Shown here: positions 31,907-43,000 of the stretch, piece by piece | Position numbering within the stretch: the stretch's first letter is position 1 | Layout: every line of letters begins with the position of its first letter | Assembly: GCA_040954595.2 (NCBI GenBank) | Contig: CM082597.2 | Location: 9,672,001 to 9,736,000, forward strand | Length of the DNA stretch: 64,000 nt | Reading direction: 5' to 3' | DNA from: Balanoglossus misakiensis | Taxonomy: Eukaryota; Hemichordata | Notes under the pieces: generated by a model | Told to the model about the DNA's origin: nothing | Seen by the model: the letters and a program-made list of their open reading frames with translations, nothing else | Databases searched by the model: none | Position numbers and translations under genes: made by a program

Positions 31907-33737
31907 GGTCTGATATGCAATACCATGCTGGCTTTGTGTGCCTGTCTTGTTTAGCCAAACTGTTGAGGGCGCATTAGTGTACAACGTTATGGAACTTGGG
32001 CTGTGGTTGATTCTTGAGAAAAAATGGGATATAAATTCAGACAGCATGTGTTGCGAGTTGACACAGCAATCTCATAATAAATTTTAGGACTGAACTTTTC
32101 ATTCAACTTCATTGGAGGTATTATAAAATGGATTGAGTAGTAGTGTTTACTGAATGTGTTACCATTAATAGAAAGTGTATTGGCAACATAATGTCTTATG
32201 AGTGAGACTAACTGGTTGAGTGAAAACAACATTTTCTGCCAATAATATAATATCTGACCCTTTTTTTTTTCATTTTCAGTCATTTGGTCGAATGGGTTGA
32301 ATCCAGTCTTCAAACCATCCAACGTCCAGCTCTCAATTAAAAATACATGATAAAGAAGATCAGTTGGTATATGCAAAGATTAAAGAGGTTTTCAGATGTT
32401 CTTGTTTCTGAAATTTTACAAGTATTAGTATTAAATGCAACTTTGAAGCGAAATAAATGTAAGGCTTGATCAAAGGATATCATTTGACTGTTTTTTGTTG
32501 AATGAAAAAGAAATGTATGTGTGTATGTACTGTTGATAAATGACGTGTTGTAGTCATGGCTGGCATTACTGTGGGGTTATTTCTTTGAAAACAAACAAGG
32601 GTCACATATTATAAACCTGTTCTAGATGGAAGGTCACATTTTAACAATTTGCCATGGGGGTCATGGTGTCACATTTTACTTGACCTATTTCCTCCTAAAA
32701 ATGAAAGCTTCATGTCAGTTTTCAGCAGCATCAGTTCTTTCCAGATTATATTCATGTTGGTTGCATTATTCAATGAACTTGGAGATCTGAATTCAGGATA
32801 GAGGTGTGCTTAAGTTTTGATGTAACATACTTTAATGATTGTCCTTGTAAACGTCATACTTATCTGAAATCGTACTTGCAATTGATATGACAATATTCAC
32901 GTCCTCATTACTCATAGAAATTATAATAAAGAGTAAAAAGCATTCTTTTTCTCTTTCATCCTGCTTCTATTCATTTTACATTTCCTGTCTTATTCTTTTC
33001 AAGTTCTATTTCTGTGTTTGTGAACCACCCTGCATTTAATAAAACAGGACACGTACATGTAGGTTTCCATTTGGTAGATTATTTTTAGATTATGGCATTA
33101 TACTCAACGGCATAAAACATCTGGTATGTAATTATAATTGTTTGCCAGTATAAAATAAACTTATTTGTATGATAAAAATGCCCAGTCAACTTAATACAAA
33201 GTGCACTAATGCAAACCCAGTTTTATAAAATTCTTAGCAGTAATATTCTCAACTTTGTAAAGATTGCGGAAAAATTGACAAATGGGGACAAATATCCTTT
33301 CAGGATTCAGATCCTTGACCAAGTGAGGTCAAAGGAAGCATAGACATTTTAAACGTTTGTAAGCAGAAATGTTTTGGGGATAATAATTTGAGTATGCAGC
33401 TCATCTGTCAAGTACTTGTTTACGTTTGTTAAAGCAGAAACGGGCAATTTCGAAGACTGAACTCTGCCCACAAGCACCTCAGATGTTGGGGGGGGGGGGG
33501 TAAGGAGGGGAGAGAAGGCTGTACTAGGCCCTGTGTTTCTTCTCCAAATAAATCTGACTACTAGTATGAAATAAGTCTCTTGTGTGTCTAGTTTTCTCAC
33601 CCACCCTGTTTTATCTCGTGTAGACTAAGCAGTTAGTCAACATTGCTCAAGATAGTTTCAATCATATCCTTGCTATATGATGATGTTAAACATAATCCAG
33701 GAGGTGAGGGGGTGTCTCCTTTTTATGCTGAAATGTT
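31907..33737. other. Intergenic, nothing firm
   Basis: Contains the possible ETFB 3' UTR exon (32281-32457) and a poly-G run at 33488-33499. The 129-aa - strand frame at 31987-32376 shows no family signature. Confidence 0.3.
32281..32457 (+). other. Possible spliced ETFB 3' UTR exon
   Basis: A possible donor GTAATA sits at 28356, 12 nt after the ETFB stop. A strong poly-T acceptor (ten T, CATTTTCAG) ends at ~32280, and AATAAA follows at 32452-32457. No earlier AATAAA in good position was seen apart from one at ~30611. Purely inferential. Confidence 0.25.
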
Positions 33738-34240
33738 TTAGGTCCCATTTGGTTTATGTATATATACCATGGGATCGGTTGCGTCTGTATGTATGGATGT
33801 GTGTATGTCCGTCCACATAAAAAACTTGAAAACCGCTGCGAGTATCACCTTGGTATTTGGTGTGTAGATGCTAGCCGGGCTGTAGATGGGAGTTTGTCAT
33901 TGCCAAAAATATGCTAATTAGCTGGAAAATGTGAATTTGGTCAAAACTCAGTAACTCAAAAACTATGGTCAGATTGCTTTGCAAATTGGTGTGTAATTAT
34001 GTTATTGAGAACTAATATATATTTTGTGGTGATATCAGAAAATGGCTATTTTGGTGAACATTTTTGTCGTTTTCATCATTTTTAGTATTGAAAAAATCTT
34101 CTTTTCTAAGATAACTTTCCAAATTCTTAAAAATTCATTTGAGGGTGTGTAGAGGTGGTTTCTTTCATTTTTTTCTAAACATGGTGAAGAATTTAATAGT
34201 ATATTTGGGGGGTAATTTTTGCCATTTTTGGTCAAAACTC
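33738..34240 (+). repeat. Dispersed repeat family A, copy 3
   Basis: Colinear blocks AGGTCCCATTTGG, ATGTCCGTCCACATAA, AACTTGAAAACCGCTGCGAG, GGGCTGTAGATGGGAG and GGTCAAAACTCAGTAACTCA. Confidence 0.78.
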
Positions 34241-34391
34241 TTTCTCAGAACCCTATTACTTTGAAATTCAATTTGAAGGTTCCTGGGTGTGTTCTAACCA
34301 TACGAATAATATCTTAACCTGAGACATTTTTTCTTGCAGTAGTTAAATTATTTTAAGATACGCTTGTAAGGGGGAATATTTTGGTCCTATT

Positions 34392-34573
34392 TTAAAGGTA
34401 TACGGTCACCTATACAAATTTAGCCGCAGTTACCATAGTAAATCGAGATCTAACCAATCACAGATTTTCAGTGGGTGGCACACGCGAAAATAAAGCGTTC
34501 TTTAGAACACTCAAATGCGCCATTTCAACTATATATGGCGATATGTAAATTGGAGGTGACTGTATACCTTTAA
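34392..34573. mobile_element. 182-bp TTAA MITE (Kolobok/T2-like)
   Basis: Ends TTAAAGGTATACGGTCACCT (34392) and AGGTGACTGTATACCTTTAA (ends 34573) are inverted with one mismatch and include TTAA. Contains CTAACCAATCACAG but no ORF. Confidence 0.82.
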
Positions 34574-34713
34574 GACAACCTCGCTCAAAAATTAATACAA
34601 TGAATAGCATGTACAATTATTTCTGAGTCGGGTGACATATCGGATTATGAGGAAGAGTTGGCAACATAAGCTTATAGAGTGCTGACATAAAAAGTCGGTG
34701 CGGGCATAACATT

Positions 34714-35061
34714 ATACACATGATGACTGACAATGAGGGCAACAGTGTATTTTGATGACCGAGGGCGCTGCTAGTCACAACTAAAACAGTCTTTTTTCTC
34801 CGAGGGCATAGCCCGAGGGAAAACAGACTGTTTTGGTGTGACTGGCAGTCCCGAGGTCATAAAAAATACACTGTTGCCTGAATATGTCAGTCATCATGTG
34901 TTTTATAACACACCAAACACGAAATTATATCAAGACGGGGCAACAGTACCGGGCAGAAACCGATCGAACCGATGCCCTAGGGAACAGTTCGAAATGACTA
35001 AGGTCACGTGACGGCGTATTGACGAATCACGATCGAGGGTTCGCTGCATGGTGTGTTATAA
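34714..35061 (+). mobile_element. Bipartite hairpin + TIR repeat (family H, copy 2)
   Basis: Hairpin 34714-34905: TACACATGATGACTGACAAT outwards, GCAACAGTGTATTTT, AGTC/GACT centre with CCGAGGGCATAGCCCGAGGG. Adjacent TIR part 34903-35061: TATAACACACCA ... TGGTGTGTTATA, carrying GTCACGTGACGG and GAATCACGATCGAG. Same order and orientation as copy 1; copy 3 at 55985 is inverted. Confidence 0.8.
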
Positions 35062-36220
35062 ATTCATTTGCGTAATGGTGGTATACTTCCCTGTCTCACC
35101 GCTGTCCCATCCCTCCCTGCTTCCTAAACCTTTATTTTACAAGGAACTGACAAATCAGACTGTATTAACTATTATTTACCCACTAAACAACCAGAGTGTA
35201 TACAAAATTAGGACTTGTACACTCTTTTTACTTATGCTGCTTTTATGTATACAGTAAAAGCAAATAACCCAAAGGTTCGTGAAAATATCACCAACATGAT
35301 CATTTTTTATTGGTTTGTTGTGTGGGATAATGATCCCTGTTGTTGCTATTCTGTTGGTATGAAGCCAGGGCACAACAAATGTGATAAAATCCCAATAGCA
35401 TTGCCACAGAAATGTTCATGATCAATCATTGATTGATAGGTTCGATAAATTATTCTGACAGGCACTTACACAGGCAGATCCAGTTGAAATGACAATACAT
35501 ATTCATGTGCAGGGCTCCTGCCATTTTGGTCGATTAATCATCAAATGCTATTTTTGGATTGCATTTGAATGACTTGTTCACAATGAACCTGTCAACACAT
35601 GAAGAGGAATTCATGAAAATAGTATCTTTGTCAATGGAATTAGAACATTTGAAAATGATACTTAAGACTGGTTCAACTTGACAAAAATTATGTTATGGTA
35701 TAAAACCTGTTAGCTTGTCCAATTCCTTTAAGTTTTTCAGCATGTGTACAGACACTAATCAACAGAAACGTAAAACTTTTTATTTCCTTTCCTGTAAATG
35801 TGCACACTTACTCTCCATGACAACAATAGTATTCTCATATGTATATTGCAATACAATGTACCCTGTTTTCCTGAAAACCTCTAAGCCATATATCATACAA
35901 TTCAATATTGATATCTTGTGATCAAAACTTTTTGGCAATTTTAATGACCTTTGACCCATTTTTGTTCAACCAGAAGCCATTAATCCTAATACTTGCTTTA
36001 GACTTCCATAGAGACCTTCTTCTTCTTGCAACATTTATTTTAAATCACCACACATGCATGTATTTGTCAAAAGGACTTAGGTGCCCGTGGGTGTGGTCCC
36101 ATGTTGTTGATTGACCTCATGCGATGTAGTGTTTGTAATTTACACCACTGACCTTTTTTGTTCAATTAGTTGAGAAAAAAACCTGGTACATCCGCATTTT
36201 GTAGACTTTAACCATTCATC
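35062..36220. other. Intergenic, nothing recognised
   Basis: No repeat or coding assignment. Confidence 0.3.
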
Positions 36221-36223
36221 AAA

Positions 36224-37430
36224 TGTTAGAAAAATTAAAAAAGCATGAGTTGGTGTCGCTTGCTGAACGTCTTGAGTTTGCTCTAAGACCGTCAATGACA
36301 AATTAAAAGAAAATGTGCAAAATATTATTGCAAGAGCTCGAGTTAATCAAGGGAAATTTGGGGTTGACGCGTTGGAAATTGATGAATCTAAGCACAAAGG
36401 TAATACTGTGAAAATAAGGCAGCTGGAGTTTGATCATGAGTACAGAATAATACAATTGGAATACAAAGAAAGAGAAAGACAAGAGCTAGAAATTCGGGTA
36501 ATTTAAATTGACCCTTTCAAGCCTGGCTTTCTGGGAACGTATCCGAATTTCTCTTATATATAGGATATCCGGCCAGAAAGGGTTAAGAACAGGAAAACAA
36601 GAGGAGACAACTGAGACTGTGGAAAGACACAATTTACCAATGGGCATCATAGTCCAGTGGTTAGAGCATCAGACTCATGATCAAAGGATCGTTGGTTTGA
36701 GCCCGGCATGGCTGTGGTGCTGTGTCCTTTGGCAAGACACTTTACTTCTCATTGCTGCTCCCCACCTAGGAGTTATGGGTACCTGGTAGGACAGAGATTG
36801 TACTGTGTATGTTTAGCTCTGCTGCGCTTATGGCTGCACTTAAGGCAATGAGATGTATTATATAATGCACTATATAAGAAATAAATATTATTATTATTCA
36901 ATATTACCAGTACTTATTTTTATGCAGCAAAGTGTACCCGACTTCTTCCTCAATTTCAAGAAATGGAGGTCAATAATTATTTTCAGCATTTAAAAATGCA
37001 CACAGTCTAAAATGGCCAAAAGAGGACTGGACCATACTGTTACAAAGTGTCTTGATCGGAAAAGCTGGTGAAGTGTTTAATACTGCCTTACCTCTTGACT
37101 AAAGTAGTTAGTACTATGCGATCTTGTGAAAAAAACAATTCTCAAGCCATACGAACTGGAACTGATAGCCGTCTAACAGCAAAAGGAATAAATCAGAATT
37201 TTGATAAGCTTTATAGGAAACTCATGTTGATTGAAGAGTTTAAACAATGTGTTCATTCTGATATCAACACTCATCTCGATGAACATAAAGTTAATGCGTT
37301 GCTTGAAGCAGCTACTGTGGCTGATGATTATGCTTTGACCCATAAACTTAGCTATGCCAGAAGTAATCTAGTTGGTCAAATTAAGACCTTTGGTTTGATT
37401 CCGACATCCCTACACGTAAGTACATTACAT
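36224..37430 (+). pseudogene. Degenerate Gypsy-type LTR retrotransposon gag, split by a SINE
   Basis: 5' part (36224-36506): LEKLKKHELVSLAERLEF, then a coiled-coil stretch (NIIARARVNQGKFGVDALEI, QLEYKERERQELE). 3' part (~36985-37400) includes LKWPKEDWTILLQSVLIGKA and LIEEFKQCVHSDINTHLDEH, then ATVADDYALTHKLSYA. This resembles the SCAN-like gag of invertebrate Gypsy elements. Stops and frameshifts break it repeatedly; no zinc knuckle, protease, RT or LTR was found. The tRNA-type SINE at 36643-36895 sits in the middle. Confidence 0.65.
36643..36895 (+). repeat. tRNA-derived SINE
   Basis: A-box region TAGTCCAGTGGTTAGAGCAT (36650-36669), B box GGTTTGAGCCC (36694-36704), central TGTGTCCTTTGGCAAGACAC block, and tail GCACTATATAAGAAATAAAT followed by (ATT)n. 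This layout is standard for V/Meta-core-like SINEs. It is inserted within the gag remnant, so it is younger than the gag. Confidence 0.82.
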
Positions 37431-38530
37431 GTATCCACTTCAGACACGTGAAAACCACTGCATACACCAGCTTATAATTTGATTATTATGTGAATAGGTA
37501 CATCATGGACTGTTATCCTTCCAAAATGTATGGTATCTGGAAATAATTGAAAATGGTAAAAATCAATAAATAACTCAAGAATTACTACCAAGAATGCTTT
37601 GAAAATTTGTGCATAGGGACTTTCTAGGTAAAGCTTCTATAAATTTGTTCATTTTGTGCTAATATGAGGAATTGAAATAATTTTTGTATTGTTTTCGATT
37701 TCTACATTTTTGTTAAATCTTTAAAATTTTCTAGCTTTAAAATTCCAAATGGAGGTAGCCTAGAGTTGTTCTCATGTACCACGTAGGTTTGTTTAACATA
37801 ACACACTTAGCACCTGTATTTTGGCGGCAAATGATTTTGGTCAAATCATTTTCTCCATTATGGTGAGATAGACACAGGGGATAGACAGTTTTGGTATATG
37901 TCACATGGGATACCTGGAATAAAAGAATTAGATGACTGAACATTATGATCAAAAGTATGACTCTGCATTTAGAAGAATCTCTGTCTTCTTTTTACTGTAA
38001 AATTGCTAATCAAAACTTGTCGTTTTTCAAAGACCTTGTCAGACAATTATGTTTGGTGTCATCTTGAGTAAGTTTTTATTTCTGAAAAAAAAACATTTCT
38101 CATGTATGAGATCCAATATTGCCAAAATTCAAAAGTGAAGAATTCTTAAGACTATTTATCACAGTGACTCCACCATACCGGACTTCGCCTTCTCATTAAG
38201 AGAGAAAAGCACACACATCACCTCCCCCCACCAACCACCACCACCACCCCCAACACACACACACAAACCACATTCAACAACTCAGGGCTCGGTGGTTGGT
38301 CGCGAAATATCTGTCGATGGATTTGGGTCATTTTATCAGGAGAACAATACCGTTGTTTTCGTAGCAAACCCAGCCTTTATTAACTCTTAGGTATCTCTTT
38401 TCATAAACATTCTTCTTGTAGTCACCTTTGTGGGCTTTCGTATATGTGTTGTTCCATAGATTTTTAAATATTTCTTATAACATTGTGAAATTATAGGTGT
38501 GTAGTTTCCAACAAAATTGGTCTGATGTTG
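37431..38530. other. Intergenic, simple repeats
   Basis: A (CCACCACC)/(CACA)n stretch at 38222-38270. 37555-37600 resembles the AACTCAAGAACTACTGG part of family A but is diverged. Confidence 0.35.
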
Positions 38531-38539
38531 ACCCTTGGA

Positions 38540-39090
38540 TTGGGCACACAGTATGTATGTATGTATGTATGGATGGATGGATGTATGTCTGTATGTCCGT
38601 CCACATCAAAAACTTGAAAACCGCTGTGTGTATCACCTTGATATTTGGTGTGCAGATGCAGGCTGGGCTGTAGATGGGAGTTTGTTCAAATGAAGTTGTC
38701 ATTGACAAAAATATGCAAATTAGCTGGAAAAATGTGAATTTGGTCAAAACTCATTAACTCAAGAACTACTGGTCAGATTGCTTTACAAAGTGGTGTGTAT
38801 TTACTTTATTGAGTTGTTTTAATTAGGCAGGAACTCCCTCCTGTGTTTCATATAAACACAGCAAATTCCTGAATGATTACATAACTGGCTAAGTTTTATA
38901 GAGGCCAGCTGTTCTATTTAGTGTATGAACAGTACATATGCCATTGGCAGCTTATGGGTCAGTCAGTGTTTGCCCATTGATCTCTCTCTATGTGTGTGTG
39001 TGTCTGTCTGTCTGTATATGGCCATGTACTCCGGTGTAGACTTTTTCTTGTGTAATGGGACCGCCGTGTCCTTGACGCGATTTTTATATT
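38540..39090 (+). repeat. Dispersed repeat family A, copy 4 (long)
   Basis: Starts at a (GTAT)n/(GGAT)n slip tract (38550-38585). It is colinear with copy 2 at 11380-11915, ending CGTGTCCTTGACGCGATTTT. Confidence 0.8.
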
Positions 39091-40028
39091 TGTGCAACAT
39101 ACCAGAGCTAGTTTCTTTAATGGTGCCCGTACATTCATGCACGAATTTTATTTTTTATAGATCGTGTATACCGGTACATCTGTAATAGTACTGTAACATA
39201 TACGTTTGACCTTCATTTGGGTCAAATAACAGAGGCGCGCTTCTTTCTCGTCGCAAGAAACGTTTTCTCTGTTTATGAAATGCCCGTTTTCATTTTATCA
39301 ATGTACAGTGTAGTTACTACGAGTAAACGGACGAGCACTAGGAGGTACACGGAATTAATCCGTACCGTTTGCTCTAAAACAGTTTCTAACAAGAAAAAAA
39401 CAAAAGAACGCATGTCACGATCGGTTATTTGGAAAAAGAAGCATGGTTTGAACAATGGGCACGAGGCAAAGAGTGGTATAACTTAAGAAAAACAGTATTT
39501 TTAATTAATTAATTCTTAAAGCAAATATACAATCTAAATTTACGATATTATTATTTATCTAACTCCTTTTCCAAGCTTTCCTCTAGTTATATATATTTGT
39601 TTGTAAATGGCATCATTTCTATTATGTATCCCTAAAGAGATTTGGGACGATTGGTGATATGACAATTGTTGACATTCGACATCAGCACTGACCCAATCGT
39701 TTTGAAAACATACCGGACATCACCGGATATTCATGTCAATACAAAGATTGCCGAATTGTCCTTTTTATCAGCTCATAAAACAATATTTTTAAATTGTTCA
39801 ACTATGCTGGTTGTTTTTGACAATAGAAAGCATTGAATTGACATTCTTCACAATGTGACTTACTTGTATTTCATTAATACGGCAGTTGTATTTATAGTTT
39901 ATGACAGCCGCTGCCATTGGACAATAAAGTTTCTAAATATTGTTTTTGAGTTCAGGAAATGAATAAATACTGCATGCATGTTAGGTTAGGTTCACACACA
40001 ACTATACATTTCATCGTATAGACGAATC

Positions 40029-40079
40029 ATGCCTTCACGCAATATCGTCCAAGTTTTCGTCTTTGTCACAGCTTTGCTG
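40029..40079 (+). CDS. LDLa-CAP gene exon 1 (signal peptide)
   Basis: ATG then PSRNIVQVFVFVTALL; donor GTAAGT at 40080. The start is chosen because it opens a signal peptide continuing into exon 2. Confidence 0.8.
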
Positions 40080-43000
40080 GTAAGTTTATACAATGAACAT
40101 ATTATGTCGTGCTTTAAAATGAGAAAAAACACGTACGTACATCAAGTAATTCAAGTACAGTGACCGCGCCATCGTTTTATATGCATGAACTATTGTAAGA
40201 AAATCAACATTTTCCATAATGACAATGTTCACGAAATGGTTTATTAGCCAACTGGGAGAGCAGGTTTAATATCCCGAAGTCCGTAAACGATTCCTAATAC
40301 TAGTACCCGGTACATCATGTCAAAGAGTTGCTTCTGGTAAATTGTCCAAACAAATTTTAAGCACGTCGTATACTTTACTGAAACCAGCAAAATATGTCGT
40401 CATTTGTCTTGGCATGTGTGACAGATAGAATGATTGTCATTTACAAACACGGAGAAGCAACAAGTTATTCAAACTCTGCAAGTGCAAAAACCAGAGAACC
40501 AACTCGGTGTTTAATGGCGACGCACCTCAGACATATCTGCAAAATTTGTAGAGACAGCGAGCGAGTGATTGAGTAAGTGAGTGAGTGAGAATAGGCCAGT
40601 GAATGAGAGTACGTGTTACATGCGTACTGACATAAACTGAATCTATCATTTTACTTATTCGAGAAAGTCAACTTTCTTTTTTAGTTCTATATAGCATACA
40701 TAAAAGTTTACCTTTGTAATATCGTTTGGGATACTGTATACATCGATGAGAGGGAAGAAGTTGATACGGCCAGGGTCTATGATACGGCCTACGAAAACAT
40801 TGAACATTAGGAAATGTTACGTTTTCAATTCGCTCGTCACGTGACTCCGTATCACTTTATCTAATTAACACGTCTTTACCCGGGCTTTGTGGATTTTTAC
40901 AATACAATCATCGTGCATATAACCTTTATAGCCTTACATGTGTGATAAACGTCTTCACAACCATAGCTCGCGTTTTCCTATTCAAAGGTTTGTATAGGCC
41001 TGCATGAGCATTTAAACTTTCTGCCCTACGAACGACAGAGTGTATTGATAAAAAATGCGCTAAAGCTTAGAACGAAACGACTAGAGGTACGATTCCACAT
41101 CTACATCTGACATTAGTTATTTATTTCAGTTGACAAATGCTGCGCCTGCTGAAGAATATGTTTTCGGTGAGTATTACTTTGATGTTAGAACCGTCACTGG
41201 AAATCGATGAGTCATTGGCTTGCACGGCGTTGTCACGTGACCATAAATATCGAGTCATCTAACCTTGCATAAAAGTGAAATCCAGTGTGCGATTCTCGGG
41301 CTCTATCAGTTTCTTTCATTATATTCTGTACATTTCGCTTCACTTCCATTGCGACCTAAAATTGAAATTATTGCAATTGTGGCATATTCAATAACATTCT
41401 TTGTCACAGGCTTTTCGGTTTTGAGGTAGCCTAAGTTGTGAAAAGTGAACACCTTTCACTTTGCATGAACACCTGTATGGAAATGCTCTTATGTTAGCAC
41501 ACACGTATACATTGTACTTGTGGTGCATTCGCTCCTGTGTGTGAACACATGAGCTTAAACTTCTAAAAATCAGTCGATTGGCGGCGGGAAGACTGATAAC
41601 ACCCGCTGCTGATTTATTTTGGGTTTTGCACAGAAGGTATTAAAAGTATTCAATATGAATCTTTCTATTTCTGTGACAATTTACTTCTTTTGAAAGTGTG
41701 TTGTTTGAAAAGATTGTTTCATTTTCCCTTTCCTTTGCCTGTGGCATTTAAACAACCAAATTTGAAAGTGCAAAACCCAGGATGTTTGGTGTCTATACAC
41801 AAGGCATTCAATAAGTTGTAATGGCTGAGCTCTGGGTTGATTGACAGGTAAAGCCAGGCGAGAATTAACGGAAGATACTTCAAAATGCACGCCTAACTAT
41901 CCGTTACTATGTGCGGATGGATATCTGTGTGTGAAGAGAGAACAAGTTTGCGATGGCTTCAACAACTGTAGGGACGGTAGCGATGAAGTGGGTTGCCCAG
42001 GTGAGTTTGCTGACGGCTACCTAGCTGATATTCTTTAGGCGCGGAGCAAACCCGTTTAATTATGAAACGAGGGAAATTTTGTCACAGAGCTATTCAATGT
42101 GGTGTATTTGCCATCAACTGTGCAGTTTTAATAGCCGTGTTTGTTATATTTCCAATGTACGTTTACATGTTAAAATGATGGTATTATCTTCTCTTCGTAA
42201 TTTCGAATTCTACTGTAACTTTAACTAAAACTCGGAGAGGGAGAACTATATTCAGAGGAAGCGAATGTGCTCGATAATCCTCGGCGATGTGTTCATTAGT
42301 CTGATTAGTGCAATCTATGTATGTCTCCACGAACTTTGGGATTAGCCTAGACTTCGTAACATGATGAGACATTGATCTTCGTTTCGGACCCCCTGGGTCA
42401 GTTCTGAAAATAGGAGACTCAGACTTGACATTTTTGTGAGTTTGTAGTATCCTTCCACGGACCAGGTTTTTGTAAAACAACAATTGTTGAACAAAAACAC
42501 CACTAACACGCATAGCATGCATAGAGATACCCATTTTCCCTGAGAGTACCACCACTGGGATGTCCTCCATATCAGTACATGTACTGTAAATGCTCACTCT
42601 GTTAACCGCGTTTCCATCGCATTAATACAAATGATTATATTTCCAGGAGAAGGGGGCGGATCATGCCAAACAGGAGCTCCGAAAACTAAAGGTCCTTGCT
42701 CAAACCCAACTGGTAACGTTGACTGCAATACTGGTCTTGATAATTTGCGAAATCAGCTGTTAAATTCACACAACTACTATCGTTGTCTTCATGGCGTACC
42801 AAGTATGACTCTGTCATCAGATTTGAACGACTACGCGCAACAATGGGCAGACCATTTAGCAACCATTGATGGAAGCGAACACAGTGATAGAGGTCAGAAC
42901 CCACCTTCACGCGGTGAAAACATCTGGACCGGATATGACGCATTTCGTTGGACCAAATTTGACCAGTTTACCGGTAAATACTTCATTATGGTCTGGGGGT

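Noticed and set aside
31987-32376. 129-residue - strand frame
   Set aside because: Low-complexity, no family resemblance; overlaps a poly-T tract that fits a splice acceptor on the + strand better.
36643-36710. Possible tRNA gene
   Set aside because: Has A- and B-box-like words but no full cloverleaf or acceptor stem, and continues into a SINE core and AT tail. It is a SINE head.
42184-42597. 137-residue - strand frame in CAP intron 3
   Set aside because: No recognisable domain, no splice partners, and it sits inside an intron of a well-supported gene.
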